Origin: Azovibrio restrictus DSM 23866
GTDB taxonomy: Bacteria; Pseudomonadota; Gammaproteobacteria; Burkholderiales; Rhodocyclaceae
Direction of reading: 5' to 3'
DNA: 64,000 nucleotides
Assembly: GCF_000429665.1 (NCBI RefSeq)
Contig: NZ_AUCH01000013.1
Span: 62,001 to 126,000 of the forward strand
The first letter of the stretch is position 1; every line of letters begins with the position of its first letter. The position numbers were made by a program, and so were the translations under genes. A model generated the notes under the pieces. That model saw nothing but the letters and a program-made list of their open reading frames with translations. It did no database searches and was not told the origin of the DNA. Of the stretch, positions 23,643 to 32,786 are shown piece by piece.

Positions 23643-25315
23643 AATCCGGACTCCCTGCCCTCCTCATTTCCCTGGCGCTGGCCCTTTCCCTAACCGGAAA
23701 CGCCGGCGCCTCCGCCGTTCACGGCAGCCCCCCAAAGAAGACCGGCAAGAGCAGCACCGCCGATCACAGCAAGTTCAAGGAGCTGCAGCAGGACTTCAAG
23801 TCGGGCCAGGAAGTCACCCGGGCCTGCCTGAGCTGCCACACGGAAGCCGCCCGGCAGATCATGCAGACCCGCCACTGGACCTGGGAATACACCAATCCCG
23901 ACACGGGCCAGAAGCTGGGCAAGAAGACCATGCTGAACGGCTTTTGCATCGGCGACAAATCCAACGAGGCCTTCTGCAACAGCTGCCACATCGGCTACGG
24001 CTGGGAAAACGACAAGTTCGATTTCGCCAATGAGGAAAACGTGGACTGTCTGGCCTGCCACAACCAGGGCAAGTACACCAAGCCCGGCGGCCTGGCCGGC
24101 CACCCGGCCTACGTGCGCACCGAGTACCCGCCCGGCTCCGGCACCTTCCTGGAGCCCGTGGACCTGGCCCAGGTGGCCGCCCACGTGGGGGCCACCCGCA
24201 AGGACAACTGCGGCGCCTGCCACTACAACGGCGGCGGCGGTGACGGGGTGAAGCACGGGGACCTGGACTCCTCCCTGAACCAGCCCTCCCGCCAGCTGGA
24301 TGTGCACATGAGCGCCGACGGGGGCAACTTCAGCTGTTCCACCTGCCACCAGACCGATGCCCACCAGGTCTCCGGCAGCCGCATCACGCCCACGGCGGCG
24401 GACCCCCACGGGCCCCTGCTGCGGGGCCAGGCCAGTGACCGGAACCCGGCCACCTGCCAGGCCTGCCACGGGGATGCGCCGCACCAGGCCCCGGCCGGCA
24501 GCATCAACGCCGCCCGGGAGAAGAATCCGGAACTGCTCAACACCCACGCCCGCACCCTGGCCTGCCAGACCTGCCATGTCCCGGCCTTCGCCCGGGGCGG
24601 GGTGCCCACCAAGATGACCTGGGACTGGTCCCAGGCCGGCAGGATGGGCCCCAATGGCAAGCCCCAGAAGATCAAGGACGAGCACGGCCACATCACCTAC
24701 GACAGCCGCAAGGGCCAGTTCGGCCTGGGGGAAAACGTGGTGCCCGAGTACCTGTGGTTCAACGGCAAGGTCAGCTACACCCTGCAGACGGACAAGATCA
24801 ACCCGGACGGACCCGTGGCCATCAACACCTTCCACGGCACCCCGGGGGCGGCGGATGCGCGCATCTGGCCGGTGAAGCGTTTCCGGGGCCGGCAGCCCTA
24901 TGACACGGAAAACCTGAACCTGCTGGTGCCCCATTCGGCCATCCCGGACGACACGGCCTACTGGTACAACTTCGACTGGGACAAGGCCCTGAAGGTGGGC
25001 GCCGCAGCCACCGGCGCCCCCTTCTCGGGCAAGTACGGCTTCGTGGATACGGAAATGCTCTGGCCCATCACCCACATGGTGGCCCCCAAGGAAGACGCGG
25101 TGGATTGCATCGAATGCCACAAGCAGGGCGGACGCCTGGAAGGCATTCCCGGGGTTTACATCCCGGGCCGGGACCGGCACCCCTGGCTGGACAACGTCGG
25201 CTGGGCCCTGGTGGGCCTGACCACCCTGGGCAGCCTCGGACACGGCCTGGTCCGCATCCTCACCCGCCGCCGGCAGGACACGCACGACGACGATACGCAC
25301 GGAGCCCAGTCATGA
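23639..25315 (+). CDS. Octaheme c-type cytochrome, tetrathionate reductase (OTR) family
   Basis: The 558-residue protein starts at ATG 23639 after GGGAGA, with a signal peptide (about 1-25). It contains exactly eight CxxCH sites: CLSCH, CNSCH, CLACH, CGACH, CSTCH, CQACH, CQTCH and CIECH. A hydrophobic C-terminal helix (VGWALVGLTTLGSLGHGL) should anchor it in the inner membrane facing the periplasm. Number, spacing and the flanking HWTWEYTNPDTGQ segment fit the octaheme tetrathionate reductase family; Shewanella OTR also reduces nitrite and hydroxylamine in vitro. The cytochrome b gene downstream overlaps it by 4 nt and is the likely electron donor from quinol. Confidence 0.9.
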   Translation: MKSGLPALLISLALALSLTGNAGASAVHGSPPKKTGKSSTADHSKFKELQQDFKSGQEVTRACLSCHTEAARQIMQTRHWTWEYTNPDTGQKLGKKTMLNGFCIGDKSNEAFCNSCHIGYGWENDKFDFANEENVDCLACHNQGKYTKPGGLAGHPAYVRTEYPPGSGTFLEPVDLAQVAAHVGATRKDNCGACHYNGGGGDGVKHGDLDSSLNQPSRQLDVHMSADGGNFSCSTCHQTDAHQVSGSRITPTAADPHGPLLRGQASDRNPATCQACHGDAPHQAPAGSINAAREKNPELLNTHARTLACQTCHVPAFARGGVPTKMTWDWSQAGRMGPNGKPQKIKDEHGHITYDSRKGQFGLGENVVPEYLWFNGKVSYTLQTDKINPDGPVAINTFHGTPGAADARIWPVKRFRGRQPYDTENLNLLVPHSAIPDDTAYWYNFDWDKALKVGAAATGAPFSGKYGFVDTEMLWPITHMVAPKEDAVDCIECHKQGGRLEGIPGVYIPGRDRHPWLDNVGWALVGLTTLGSLGHGLVRILTRRRQDTHDDDTHGAQS

Positions 25316-25911
25316 GCGAACGCATCTATCTTTACAAACGCTTCGAGCGTTTCTGGCACTGGTCCCAGGCCCTCTTGATCATCATCATGATGCTCACCGG
25401 CTTCGAGATCCACGGCAGCTATGCCCTGCTGGGCTTTGCCAAGGCCGTCCAGGTGCACACCCTGGCGGCCTGGACCCTGCTCACCCTGTGGGCCTTCACC
25501 ATCGTCTGGCAGTTCACCACCGGAGAATGGCGCCAGTACCTGCCCACCTTGAAGAAGGTGGACGCCATGGTGAAGTACTACGTCCTGGGCATCTTCACCG
25601 ATGCCCCCCACCCTTTCAAGAAGACCCCGGTGGCCAAGCATAACCCGCTGCAGCGCCTGGCCTACCTGGCCTTCCTGTCCCTGATGTCGCCCTTGATCTG
25701 GGGCAGCGGGCTGCTCTACCTGTTCTATCCCCAGTGGCCGGCCTGGGGCGTGAACCAGTGGCTGTCCCTGGAGTGGGTGGCCCTGGCCCACACGGTGGGA
25801 GGGTTCATGATCCTCACCTTCTTCGTGGCGCACGTGTACATGACCACCACCGGGCACACGCCCTTCGCCCACATCAAGGCCATGATCACCGGCTGGGAAG
25901 ATGCCCACTAG
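25312..25911 (+). CDS. Membrane diheme cytochrome b (quinol-oxidising partner of the octaheme protein)
   Basis: The 199-residue protein has four hydrophobic helices. Conserved His residues lie in FERFWHWSQ (helix 1), KAVQVHTLAAW (helix 2) and ALAHTVGGFMILTFFVAHVYM (helix 4), the pattern of FdnI/PhsC-type diheme cytochromes b that pass electrons from menaquinol or ubiquinol to periplasmic partners. It overlaps the octaheme gene by ATGA and has no other partner nearby, so the pair probably forms a quinol dehydrogenase/reductase module. It is the last gene of the cyd block. Confidence 0.88.
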   Translation: MSERIYLYKRFERFWHWSQALLIIIMMLTGFEIHGSYALLGFAKAVQVHTLAAWTLLTLWAFTIVWQFTTGEWRQYLPTLKKVDAMVKYYVLGIFTDAPHPFKKTPVAKHNPLQRLAYLAFLSLMSPLIWGSGLLYLFYPQWPAWGVNQWLSLEWVALAHTVGGFMILTFFVAHVYMTTTGHTPFAHIKAMITGWEDAH

Positions 25912-25969
25912 GCCTCGCCGCATGCCCCGCCGGCCACGCCACGCCGCCCCCGGCGGGGTGGCGCCCGGC

Positions 25970-26155
25970 TCAGGCCCTGACCCGGTGGGCCATGCCCCCG
26001 GTCAGGCAGCCGTAGGCCACTGGCAGATCCCCGGGCAGGGACCAGCCGAACAGCAGCTCCTCCGCATCCCGCAGGGAGGCGCCGGTGCTCAGCACGTACT
26101 CGGACAAGGCGGCAAATGCCGCCAGACGCATCCAGAACAGGGTTTCTTCATTCAT
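25970..26155 (-). CDS. Small hypothetical protein
   Basis: The 61-residue frame starts MNEETLFWMRLAAFAALSEY and has a GGGAG site 8 nt upstream of the ATG. It lies alone between the convergent end of the cytochrome b gene and pyrD, opposite in direction to both. Codon use resembles the neighbours and the sequence looks like a compact helical protein. I recognise no family. The remaining parts of the 25912-26356 gap contain only a short A+T-richer stretch before pyrD (TAAAAT at 26339) that may be its -10 element. Confidence 0.4.
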   Translation of the reverse strand: MNEETLFWMRLAAFAALSEYVLSTGASLRDAEELLFGWSLPGDLPVAYGCLTGGMAHRVRA

Positions 26156-26356
26156 GATCGCGCTCCCGAAACAGGGTTGCGGGACCGGGCCCGAACGCCC
26201 CGGAACAGCCGGAGCCCGGCTGCCGGCCCGCAGGCAGCACTAGCAATTTTCGTCCCAGCGCCCTGGAACCGGGCCGCCCACCTGCCGCGCAGCTATAAGG
26301 ATATTCCGCAGCGTCAGCCAGACTTTTCCGGCCTTGCGGTAAAATCCCGCCCCATC

Positions 26357-27397
26357 ATGATCTATTCCCTGCTGCGCCGCGTTTTGTTTTCCATGGATGC
26401 CGAAAAGGCGCACGGCATCGCCCTGAGCGGCATTTCCTTCCTCCAGGCCAGCGGCCTCTCGGGCCTGATGGCCGACCGCTTCGTGGATGATCCGGTGGAG
26501 GTGATGGGCATCCGCTTTCCCAACAAGGTGGGCCTGGCGGCCGGCCTGGACAAGAACGGCGCCCACATCGACGGCCTGGCGGCCCTGGGCTTCGGCCACA
26601 TCGAGATCGGCACCATCACCCCCCGGCCCCAGCCGGGCAATCCCAAGCCACGCATCTTCCGCCTGCCGGAGGCCCAGGCCATCATCAACCGCATGGGCTT
26701 CAACAATGCCGGGGTGGAGGCGCTGCTGGCCAACGTGCGCCGGGCCGAGTTCCCGAAACAGGGCGGCATCCTGGGGATCAACATCGGCAAGAACGCCGAC
26801 ACCCCCATGGAAAAGGCCGCCGAGGATTACCTGATCTGCCTGGAAAAGGTTTACGGGGAAGCCAGCTACGTCACCGTGAACATCTCCAGCCCCAACACCA
26901 AGAACCTGCGCGAACTGCAGAAGGACGAGGCCCTGGACGACCTGCTCGCCCGCCTCAAGGCCGCCCAGCAGCAGCTCGCCGACCGGCACGGCCGCTACGT
27001 GCCCCTGGCGCTGAAGATCGCCCCGGACCTGGACGACCTGCAGATCAGCACCATTGCCGACGCCCTGAAGCGGCACCGCATGGATGCCGTGATCGCCACC
27101 AACACCACCCTGTCCCGCGCCGGGGTGGAAAAGCTGCCCCACGGGGACGAAACCGGCGGCCTCTCGGGAGCGCCGGAGTTCCGCCTCGCCACCACGGTGC
27201 AGGGCAAGCTGGCCCACGCCCTGGCAGGCGAAGTGCCCATCATCGGCGTGGGCGGCATCCTCAAGGGTGAAGATGCCCGGGCCAAGCTCGCCGCTGGCGC
27301 CAGCCTGGTGCAGATCTACACCGGCTTCATCTACCGGGGCCCTGAACTGGTGCGGGAAGCGGCCGACAGCCTGCGCGGCCTGGGGAAGAGCGCTTGA
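26357..27397 (+). CDS. pyrD: Dihydroorotate dehydrogenase (quinone), class 2
   Basis: The 346-residue flavoprotein oxidises dihydroorotate to orotate in pyrimidine synthesis, passing electrons to quinone. Starting at ATG 26357 the N-terminal helices (MIYSLLRRVLFSMDAEKAH) are those of the membrane-associated class 2 enzyme. FMN and substrate motifs include GLAAGLDKNG, IGTITPRPQPGNP, NRMGFNNAG, VNISSPNTK with the catalytic Ser, and IGVGGI near the C-terminus. It stands as a single gene before the rnf operon. Confidence 0.97.
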   Translation: MIYSLLRRVLFSMDAEKAHGIALSGISFLQASGLSGLMADRFVDDPVEVMGIRFPNKVGLAAGLDKNGAHIDGLAALGFGHIEIGTITPRPQPGNPKPRIFRLPEAQAIINRMGFNNAGVEALLANVRRAEFPKQGGILGINIGKNADTPMEKAAEDYLICLEKVYGEASYVTVNISSPNTKNLRELQKDEALDDLLARLKAAQQQLADRHGRYVPLALKIAPDLDDLQISTIADALKRHRMDAVIATNTTLSRAGVEKLPHGDETGGLSGAPEFRLATTVQGKLAHALAGEVPIIGVGGILKGEDARAKLAAGASLVQIYTGFIYRGPELVREAADSLRGLGKSA

Positions 27398-27497
27398 TCC
27401 CGGCAACGGCCGGAGGCCGCAAACCCCTCATGCCATCGCGGTTGTCCGGGCCCCTCCCCGGCCCCATAATTCCTGCCCCCCACCTTCCTTGCTGAAT

Positions 27498-28079
27498 ATG
27501 GCCCATTACCTGTTCCTGCTCATCGGCGCCGTCCTGGTGAACAACGTGGTCCTGGTGAAGATCCTGGGCCTCTGCCCCTTCATGGGAGTCTCCAAGAAAC
27601 TGGAAACCGCCTACGGCATGGGCGCCGCCACCACCTTCGTGCTCACCCTGGCCACCGGTGCCAGCTTCATCATCGACCATTACCTGCTGATTCCCTTCGG
27701 CCTGGAATACCTGCGCACCCTGTCCTTCATCGTCACCATCGCCGCCATCGTGCAGCTCACGGAAATGGTGATCGCCAAGACTTCCCCGATGCTGCAGCAG
27801 GTGCTGGGCATCTACCTGCCCCTCATCACCACCAACTGCGCCGTGCTCGGGGTGCCGCTGATCAACATCTCGCACAGCTACGGCTTCATGGAATCCCTGC
27901 TGTTCGGGGCCGGCAGCGCCATCGGCTTCTCCCTGGTGCTGGTGCTGTTCGCCGGCATCCGGGAACGGGTGGATGGGGCCGAGGTGCCGCTGCCCTTCAA
28001 GGGCGCCGCCATCGCCATGGTCACTGCCGGGCTCATGAGCCTGGCCTTCATGGGCTTCGCCGGACTGGACCGCTACTGA
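27498..28079 (+). CDS. rnfA: Rnf/Rsx electron transport complex subunit A
   Basis: The 193-residue protein has six membrane helices and is one of two related channel-like subunits (with RnfE) of the Rnf complex. The complex couples ferredoxin:NAD+ electron transfer to Na+ or H+ movement, or in Rsx form reduces SoxR. Typical sequence: LVNNVVLVKILGLCPFMGVSKK near residues 13-34 and TTNCAVLGVPLIN near 117. It starts the six-gene rnfABCDGE operon and overlaps rnfB by one base (TGATG). Confidence 0.95.
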   Translation: MAHYLFLLIGAVLVNNVVLVKILGLCPFMGVSKKLETAYGMGAATTFVLTLATGASFIIDHYLLIPFGLEYLRTLSFIVTIAAIVQLTEMVIAKTSPMLQQVLGIYLPLITTNCAVLGVPLINISHSYGFMESLLFGAGSAIGFSLVLVLFAGIRERVDGAEVPLPFKGAAIAMVTAGLMSLAFMGFAGLDRY

Positions 28080-28651
28080 TGGAGCTCCTGATCGCCATTG
28101 CCGTGATGGCCCTGGGGGCCGTCGTCCTGGGCGCCGCCCTCGGTTACGCCTCCATCAAGTTCAAGGTGGAGGGCGACCCCATCGTCGAGAAGGTGGATGC
28201 CATCCTGCCCCAGACCCAGTGCGGCCAGTGTGGTTTTCCTGGCTGCAAGCCCTATGCCGAAGCCATCGTCAAGGGCGAGGCGGAAATCAACCAATGCCCC
28301 CCCGGCGGTGATGAGGGCGTACGCAAGCTGGCCGACCTGCTGGGCAAGGAATACAAGCCCCTGTCCGCTGAACACGGGGAGGAAAAGCCCAAGGCGGTGG
28401 CGGTGATCCGGGAGGAGACCTGCATCGGCTGCACCCTGTGCATCCAGGCCTGCCCGGTGGATGCCATCGTCGGCGCCGCCAAGCAGATGCACACGGTGGT
28501 GGAATCCCTGTGCACCGGCTGCGAGCTGTGCCTCAAGCCCTGCCCGGTGGAATGCATAGACATGGTGCCCGTCCCGGAAACCCTGGACACCTGGAAATGG
28601 AAATACCCCGTGATCGAGATCAAGCCGGCTGAAGGCCGGAAGGCAGCCTAG
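28079..28651 (+). CDS. rnfB: Rnf electron transport complex subunit B (Fe-S)
   Basis: This 190-residue subunit has an N-terminal membrane helix, a four-Cys domain (CGQCGFPGC ... CPPGG) and two ferredoxin-type 4Fe-4S motifs (CIGCTLCIQACPVDAI and CTGCELCLKPCPVECI). It receives electrons from ferredoxin. The length is typical of the shorter proteobacterial RnfB. It is coupled by one-base overlap to rnfA and followed by rnfC after 5 nt. Confidence 0.95.
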   Translation: MELLIAIAVMALGAVVLGAALGYASIKFKVEGDPIVEKVDAILPQTQCGQCGFPGCKPYAEAIVKGEAEINQCPPGGDEGVRKLADLLGKEYKPLSAEHGEEKPKAVAVIREETCIGCTLCIQACPVDAIVGAAKQMHTVVESLCTGCELCLKPCPVECIDMVPVPETLDTWKWKYPVIEIKPAEGRKAA

Positions 28652-28656
28652 CCGCC

Positions 28657-30375
28657 ATGTTGCAGAAACTGTTCAAATTCAAGGGGGGCGTCAAGCCCGC
28701 CTACAACAAGCACCAGTCGGTGGGCACCCCCATCGCCACGGCGCCGCTGCCCAGCCGCCTGGTGATTCCCCTGCACCAGAGCATAGGCGGCACCCCCCAG
28801 CCGGTGGTGGCCGTGGGCGACAAGGTGCTGAAGGGCCAGTTGATCGGCGCCGCCGACGGCTGGATTTCCGCCGCCGTGCATGCCTCCACCTCGGGCACCG
28901 TGACGGACATCGGCCCCTACCTGGTGCCCCACCCTTCCGGCCTCTCCATCGATTGCGTGGTGATCGAGCCGGACGGGGAAGAGCGCTGGATCGAACGCCA
29001 GCCCCTGGACTACCGGGCCATGGCCCCGGAAGCCGTGCGGACCTACCTGCAGCAATCCGGCGTCGTCGGCCTGGGGGGCGCCGTGTTCCCCAGCCACGCC
29101 AAGCTCACCCCCTCCCGGGACGTGCCCATGGAGGAGCTGGTGATCAACGGGGCCGAATGCGAGCCCTGGATCACCTGCGACGACCTGATCATGCGCGAAC
29201 GGGCCGCCGAGATCGTCTCCGGCATCGGCCTGTTCCGGGACCTGCTGCAACCGAAGCGGGTGCTGATCGGCATCGAGGACAACAAGCCCGAAGCCGTGGC
29301 CGCCATGAAAGCTGCCGTCCAGACTGCGGGCGAGCCCTTCGAGGTGCTGGCCGTGCCCACCCTCTATCCGGCGGGCGGCGCCAAGCAGCTGATCCGGGTC
29401 CTGACCGGCAAGGAAATCCCCGCCGCCAAGCGTTCCACCGACCTGGGCGTGCAGTGCTTCAACGTGGCCACCGCCTGGACCGCCTGGCGCGCCGTGGCCC
29501 ACGGGGAGCCGGTCATCAACCGCATCGTCACCCTCACCGGCAACGCCGGCAAACCGCGCAACTGGGAGGTGCTGATCGGCACCCCCATGGACCAGCTGCT
29601 GCCCCTGGCCGAACCCGCCCCGGATACGGACGGGGTGATCATGGGCGGCCCCATGATGGGCTTTTTGATCCCCGCCCCCGATGTGCCGGTGATCAAGGCC
29701 ACCAACTGCCTGATCGCCCATTCCCCCACCCTGTTCCCGCCCAAGCCGCCGGAAATGCCCTGCATCCGCTGCGGCGAGTGCGCCCGGGCCTGTCCCCAGG
29801 AACTGCAGCCCTTCGAGCTCTACTGGTGGAGCCGGGCCCGGAACTTCGGCAAGACCCAGGAATACAGCCTGTTCGACTGCATCGAATGCGGCTGCTGCTC
29901 CTACGTCTGCCCGGCCCACATTCCCCTGGTCCAGTATTTCCGCTTCTCCAAGAGCGAGATCTGGGCCCGGGAAAAGGACAAGAAGATGGCCGAGGGGGCC
30001 AAGGACCGCTTCGAATTCAAGCAATACCGGGAAGAACGGGAAAAGGCCGAGAAGGCCGAAAAACTGGCTAAGGCAGCCGCAGCCCAGGCTGCCAAGAAGG
30101 CCGCCGAAGCGGCGGCAGCAGCAGGCAGCGAAGCCAGCCCGGCGCCACCCGCCGACGATCCGGAAGCCGCCAAGAAGGCGGCCATCGCCGCCGCCATGGC
30201 CCGGGCCAAGGCCCAGCGTGCCGCCGTGCAGCCCCGCAACACCGACAGCGTGTCGCCGGACCAGGCGGAGGAAATCGCCGCCATCGACGCCCGCCGCCAG
30301 CAGGCGGGCCTGGAGCCGCCGGCCCCGTCCCCGGAACCCGCACCTGCCGCCGCCCCGGACGGCAAGGAAGCCTGA
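28657..30375 (+). CDS. rnfC: Rnf electron transport complex subunit C
   Basis: This 572-residue peripheral subunit has an NADH/FMN-binding NuoF-like region in the first 350 residues and two 4Fe-4S motifs (CIRCGECARACP and CIECGCCSYVCP) near 369-420. A low-complexity Lys/Ala/Glu-rich C-terminal tail of about 130 residues follows; such tails vary widely in RnfC. It is the NAD(H)-reacting component. rnfD starts 3 nt downstream. Confidence 0.95.
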   Translation: MLQKLFKFKGGVKPAYNKHQSVGTPIATAPLPSRLVIPLHQSIGGTPQPVVAVGDKVLKGQLIGAADGWISAAVHASTSGTVTDIGPYLVPHPSGLSIDCVVIEPDGEERWIERQPLDYRAMAPEAVRTYLQQSGVVGLGGAVFPSHAKLTPSRDVPMEELVINGAECEPWITCDDLIMRERAAEIVSGIGLFRDLLQPKRVLIGIEDNKPEAVAAMKAAVQTAGEPFEVLAVPTLYPAGGAKQLIRVLTGKEIPAAKRSTDLGVQCFNVATAWTAWRAVAHGEPVINRIVTLTGNAGKPRNWEVLIGTPMDQLLPLAEPAPDTDGVIMGGPMMGFLIPAPDVPVIKATNCLIAHSPTLFPPKPPEMPCIRCGECARACPQELQPFELYWWSRARNFGKTQEYSLFDCIECGCCSYVCPAHIPLVQYFRFSKSEIWAREKDKKMAEGAKDRFEFKQYREEREKAEKAEKLAKAAAAQAAKKAAEAAAAAGSEASPAPPADDPEAAKKAAIAAAMARAKAQRAAVQPRNTDSVSPDQAEEIAAIDARRQQAGLEPPAPSPEPAPAAAPDGKEA

Positions 30376-30378
30376 GTC

Positions 30379-31401
30379 ATGGAAATCGTCACCTCTCCCC
30401 ACGTCCTCAAACCGGTGAGCATCACCCGGGTCATGGGCCAGGTCTGCCTGGCCCTGCTCCCCGGCATCGCCGTCTATAGCTGGCTGATCGGGCCGGCCCT
30501 GCTGCTGCAGCTGGGCATTGCCAGCCTCACCGCCCTGGCCGCCGAAGCCCTGCTCTTGAAGCTGCGCGGCAAGCCCGTGTCCCCCTTCCTCATGGATGGC
30601 TCGGCCTTGGTCACGGCCTGGCTGATCGCCCTCACCTTTCCGCCCCTGTCCCCCTGGTGGCTGACCGCCACCGGGGTGCTGTTCGCCATCGTCATCGCCA
30701 AGCAGCTCTACGGCGGCCTGGGCCAGAACCCCTTCAACCCGGCCATGGTGGCCTTTGCCGCCTGCATCGTCGCCTTTCCCGCCCTGATGTCCCAGTGGCC
30801 GGCCCAGGGCCTGTCCCTGTCCTTCGGCCAGCAGCTGGAAGTGGTGTTCGGCCTGGCGCCCCGGATCGACGCCCTGACCGCCGCCACCCCCCTGGACGCC
30901 ATGAAGACGGCCCTGAAGATGGACGGGGTGCATGCCAGCGTCCAGGAGCTGCTGGCCAACCAGACCCTGTACGGCACCTTTGCCGGCCGGGGCTGGGAAT
31001 GGGTGACCTCGGCCTACCTGCTGGGCGGCCTGTTCCTGCTCTGGCGCCGGGTCATCACCTGGCACGTGCCGGTGGCCTTCGTCCTCGGCCTGCTGCTGAT
31101 TTCCGGCCTGTGCTGGAGCCTGGACCCGGCCCGCTATGCCGATCCCCTGTTCCACCTGTTTTCCGGCGGCGCCATGCTCGGAGCCTTCTTCATCGCCACC
31201 GACCCGGTGTCCGGCTGCACCACCCCCCGGGGCAAGCTGATCTTCGGCTTCGGCGCCGGAGCGCTGGCCTACCTGATCCGGGTCTTCGGCGCCTTCCCGG
31301 ACGGCATCGCCTTCGCCGTGCTGATCATGAATCTGTGCGCCCCGCTCATCGACCTGTTCTGCCAACCGGCCGTGTTCGGCAAGAAGAAGGAGGCCCCATG
31401 A
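30379..31401 (+). CDS. rnfD: Rnf electron transport complex subunit D
   Basis: The 340-residue membrane subunit carries covalently bound FMN. The attachment region ATDPVSGCTTPRGKLIFG is present near residues 273-290 with the threonine pair. The family segment GGLGQNPFNPAMVAFA is near residue 113. Its stop overlaps the rnfG start (ATGA). It links RnfC/RnfB to the membrane part of the complex. Confidence 0.95.
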   Translation: MEIVTSPHVLKPVSITRVMGQVCLALLPGIAVYSWLIGPALLLQLGIASLTALAAEALLLKLRGKPVSPFLMDGSALVTAWLIALTFPPLSPWWLTATGVLFAIVIAKQLYGGLGQNPFNPAMVAFAACIVAFPALMSQWPAQGLSLSFGQQLEVVFGLAPRIDALTAATPLDAMKTALKMDGVHASVQELLANQTLYGTFAGRGWEWVTSAYLLGGLFLLWRRVITWHVPVAFVLGLLLISGLCWSLDPARYADPLFHLFSGGAMLGAFFIATDPVSGCTTPRGKLIFGFGAGALAYLIRVFGAFPDGIAFAVLIMNLCAPLIDLFCQPAVFGKKKEAP

Positions 31402-32060
31402 GCGAAGCCAAGGTTTATACGGCGCCCGCCATGGCGCTGCGCACCGCCCTGACCCTGCTCATCTTCGTGGTGCTGTTCACCGGCCTCCTGGCCGGCGCCT
31501 ACCAGTGGACCCGGCCTGCCATCGAGGCCTCCCTGCTGGCGGAGAAGATGAAGTTCATCAACGAGGTGCTGCCCGCCGGCAGCTACGACAACGAGCTGCT
31601 GGCCGATACCCTGTCCCTGCCCCCCACCCCGGAACTGGGCCTGAAACAGCCCAGCACCGTGTACCGGGCCCGGCGGGGGGGCGAGCCCGCCGCCCTGGTA
31701 CTGGAAGCGGTGGCTCCGGATGGCTATTCGGGAGATATCCGCCTGGTGCTGGGCATCACCGCCGACGGCGACATCACCGGGGTGCGGGTGGTGCAGCACA
31801 AGGAAACCCCGGGCCTGGGGGACTACATCGAACCCGGCAAGGACAAGAACAAGGAACAGCCCTGGATCAGCCAGTTTGCCGGCCTGAACTATCCCCAGGT
31901 GGCTGATGCCGAATGGAAGGTGAAGAAGGACAAGGGCCGCTTTGACTACCGCAGCGGCGCCACCGTCACCCCCCGGGCCGTGGTAGGCGCCGTGCACAAG
32001 GCGGTACGCTTTGCCGTGACGCACCGGCAGGAACTCTTTGCCCAGGAAGGAAAGCCATGA
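31398..32060 (+). CDS. rnfG: Rnf electron transport complex subunit G
   Basis: The 220-residue subunit has one N-terminal membrane helix (about 16-37) and a periplasmic FMN-binding domain. The flavinylation motif RSGATVTPRAVV near residues 192-203 contains the modified threonine, and KETPGLGDYIEPGK is the conserved strand before it. The start at ATG 31398 overlaps rnfD by 4 nt, and its stop overlaps rnfE by 4 nt, so translation of rnfD, rnfG and rnfE is coupled. Confidence 0.95.
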   Translation: MSEAKVYTAPAMALRTALTLLIFVVLFTGLLAGAYQWTRPAIEASLLAEKMKFINEVLPAGSYDNELLADTLSLPPTPELGLKQPSTVYRARRGGEPAALVLEAVAPDGYSGDIRLVLGITADGDITGVRVVQHKETPGLGDYIEPGKDKNKEQPWISQFAGLNYPQVADAEWKVKKDKGRFDYRSGATVTPRAVVGAVHKAVRFAVTHRQELFAQEGKP

Positions 32061-32773
32061 TCAGCCGCGAGGAATTCCGTAGCATCGCCCACAACGGGCT
32101 GTGGAAACAGAACACGGGTCTGGTGCAGCTCCTGGGCCTCTGCCCCCTACTCGCCATCTCCACCAACATGGTCAACGCGGTAATGCTGTCGCTGGCCACC
32201 ATCCTGGTGATGGCGCTCGCCAACGTGGCGGTGGCCAGCCTCAGGAACCTGATCCCCCACGAGATCCGCATCCCGGTGTTCATCCTCATCGTCGCCGCCC
32301 TGGTCACCGTGGTGGATCTGCTCTTCAATGCCTGGTTCCACCAGCTCTACGTGATCCTGGGCATCTTCATCCCGCTGATCGTCACCAACTGCATCGTGCT
32401 CGCCCGGGTGGAGGCTTTTGCCGCCAAGAATCCCGCCCTGCATTCCACCCTGGACGGCATCTTCATGGGCATCGGCCTGCTGTGGACCCTGGCCCTGCTG
32501 GGCGCCCTGCGCGAGCTGATCGGCAGCGGCACCCTGCTGGCCGGCATCGAGATGGTGATTCCCGGCGCCAGCGCCATCCAGGTGCTGCCCGCCGACTACC
32601 CGGGCTTCCTGCTCGCCATCCTGCCCCCCGGCGCCTTCATCCTGCTGGGCTGCCTGATTGCCTGGAAAAACTGGCTGGACCAGCGTGCCGCCGCCCGGGA
32701 ACGGGCCCGCCCTGCGTCCCCCGCCACCCCCGCCGAACCGGCCGGGGAGGCCAGCCCGGCCCCGGCCGGCTGA
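32057..32773 (+). CDS. rnfE: Rnf electron transport complex subunit E
   Basis: The 238-residue subunit has six membrane helices and is paralogous to RnfA; NTGLVQLLGLCPLLAISTNMVNA is the matching region near residues 15-37. It is the last rnf gene. The C-terminal 30 residues are a Pro/Ala-rich tail. nth follows after 13 nt, the same order (rnf-nth) seen in several gammaproteobacteria. Confidence 0.95.
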   Translation: MISREEFRSIAHNGLWKQNTGLVQLLGLCPLLAISTNMVNAVMLSLATILVMALANVAVASLRNLIPHEIRIPVFILIVAALVTVVDLLFNAWFHQLYVILGIFIPLIVTNCIVLARVEAFAAKNPALHSTLDGIFMGIGLLWTLALLGALRELIGSGTLLAGIEMVIPGASAIQVLPADYPGFLLAILPPGAFILLGCLIAWKNWLDQRAAARERARPASPATPAEPAGEASPAPAG

Positions 32774-32786
32774 GCCCTGCACGGCC

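Noticed and set aside
22049..25911. A nitrogenase or complete bc1 locus, suggested by the NifX-like and Rieske proteins
   Set aside because: No nif structural genes and no cytochrome b/c1 pair are present; the cytochrome b at 25312 is of the FdnI/PhsC type.
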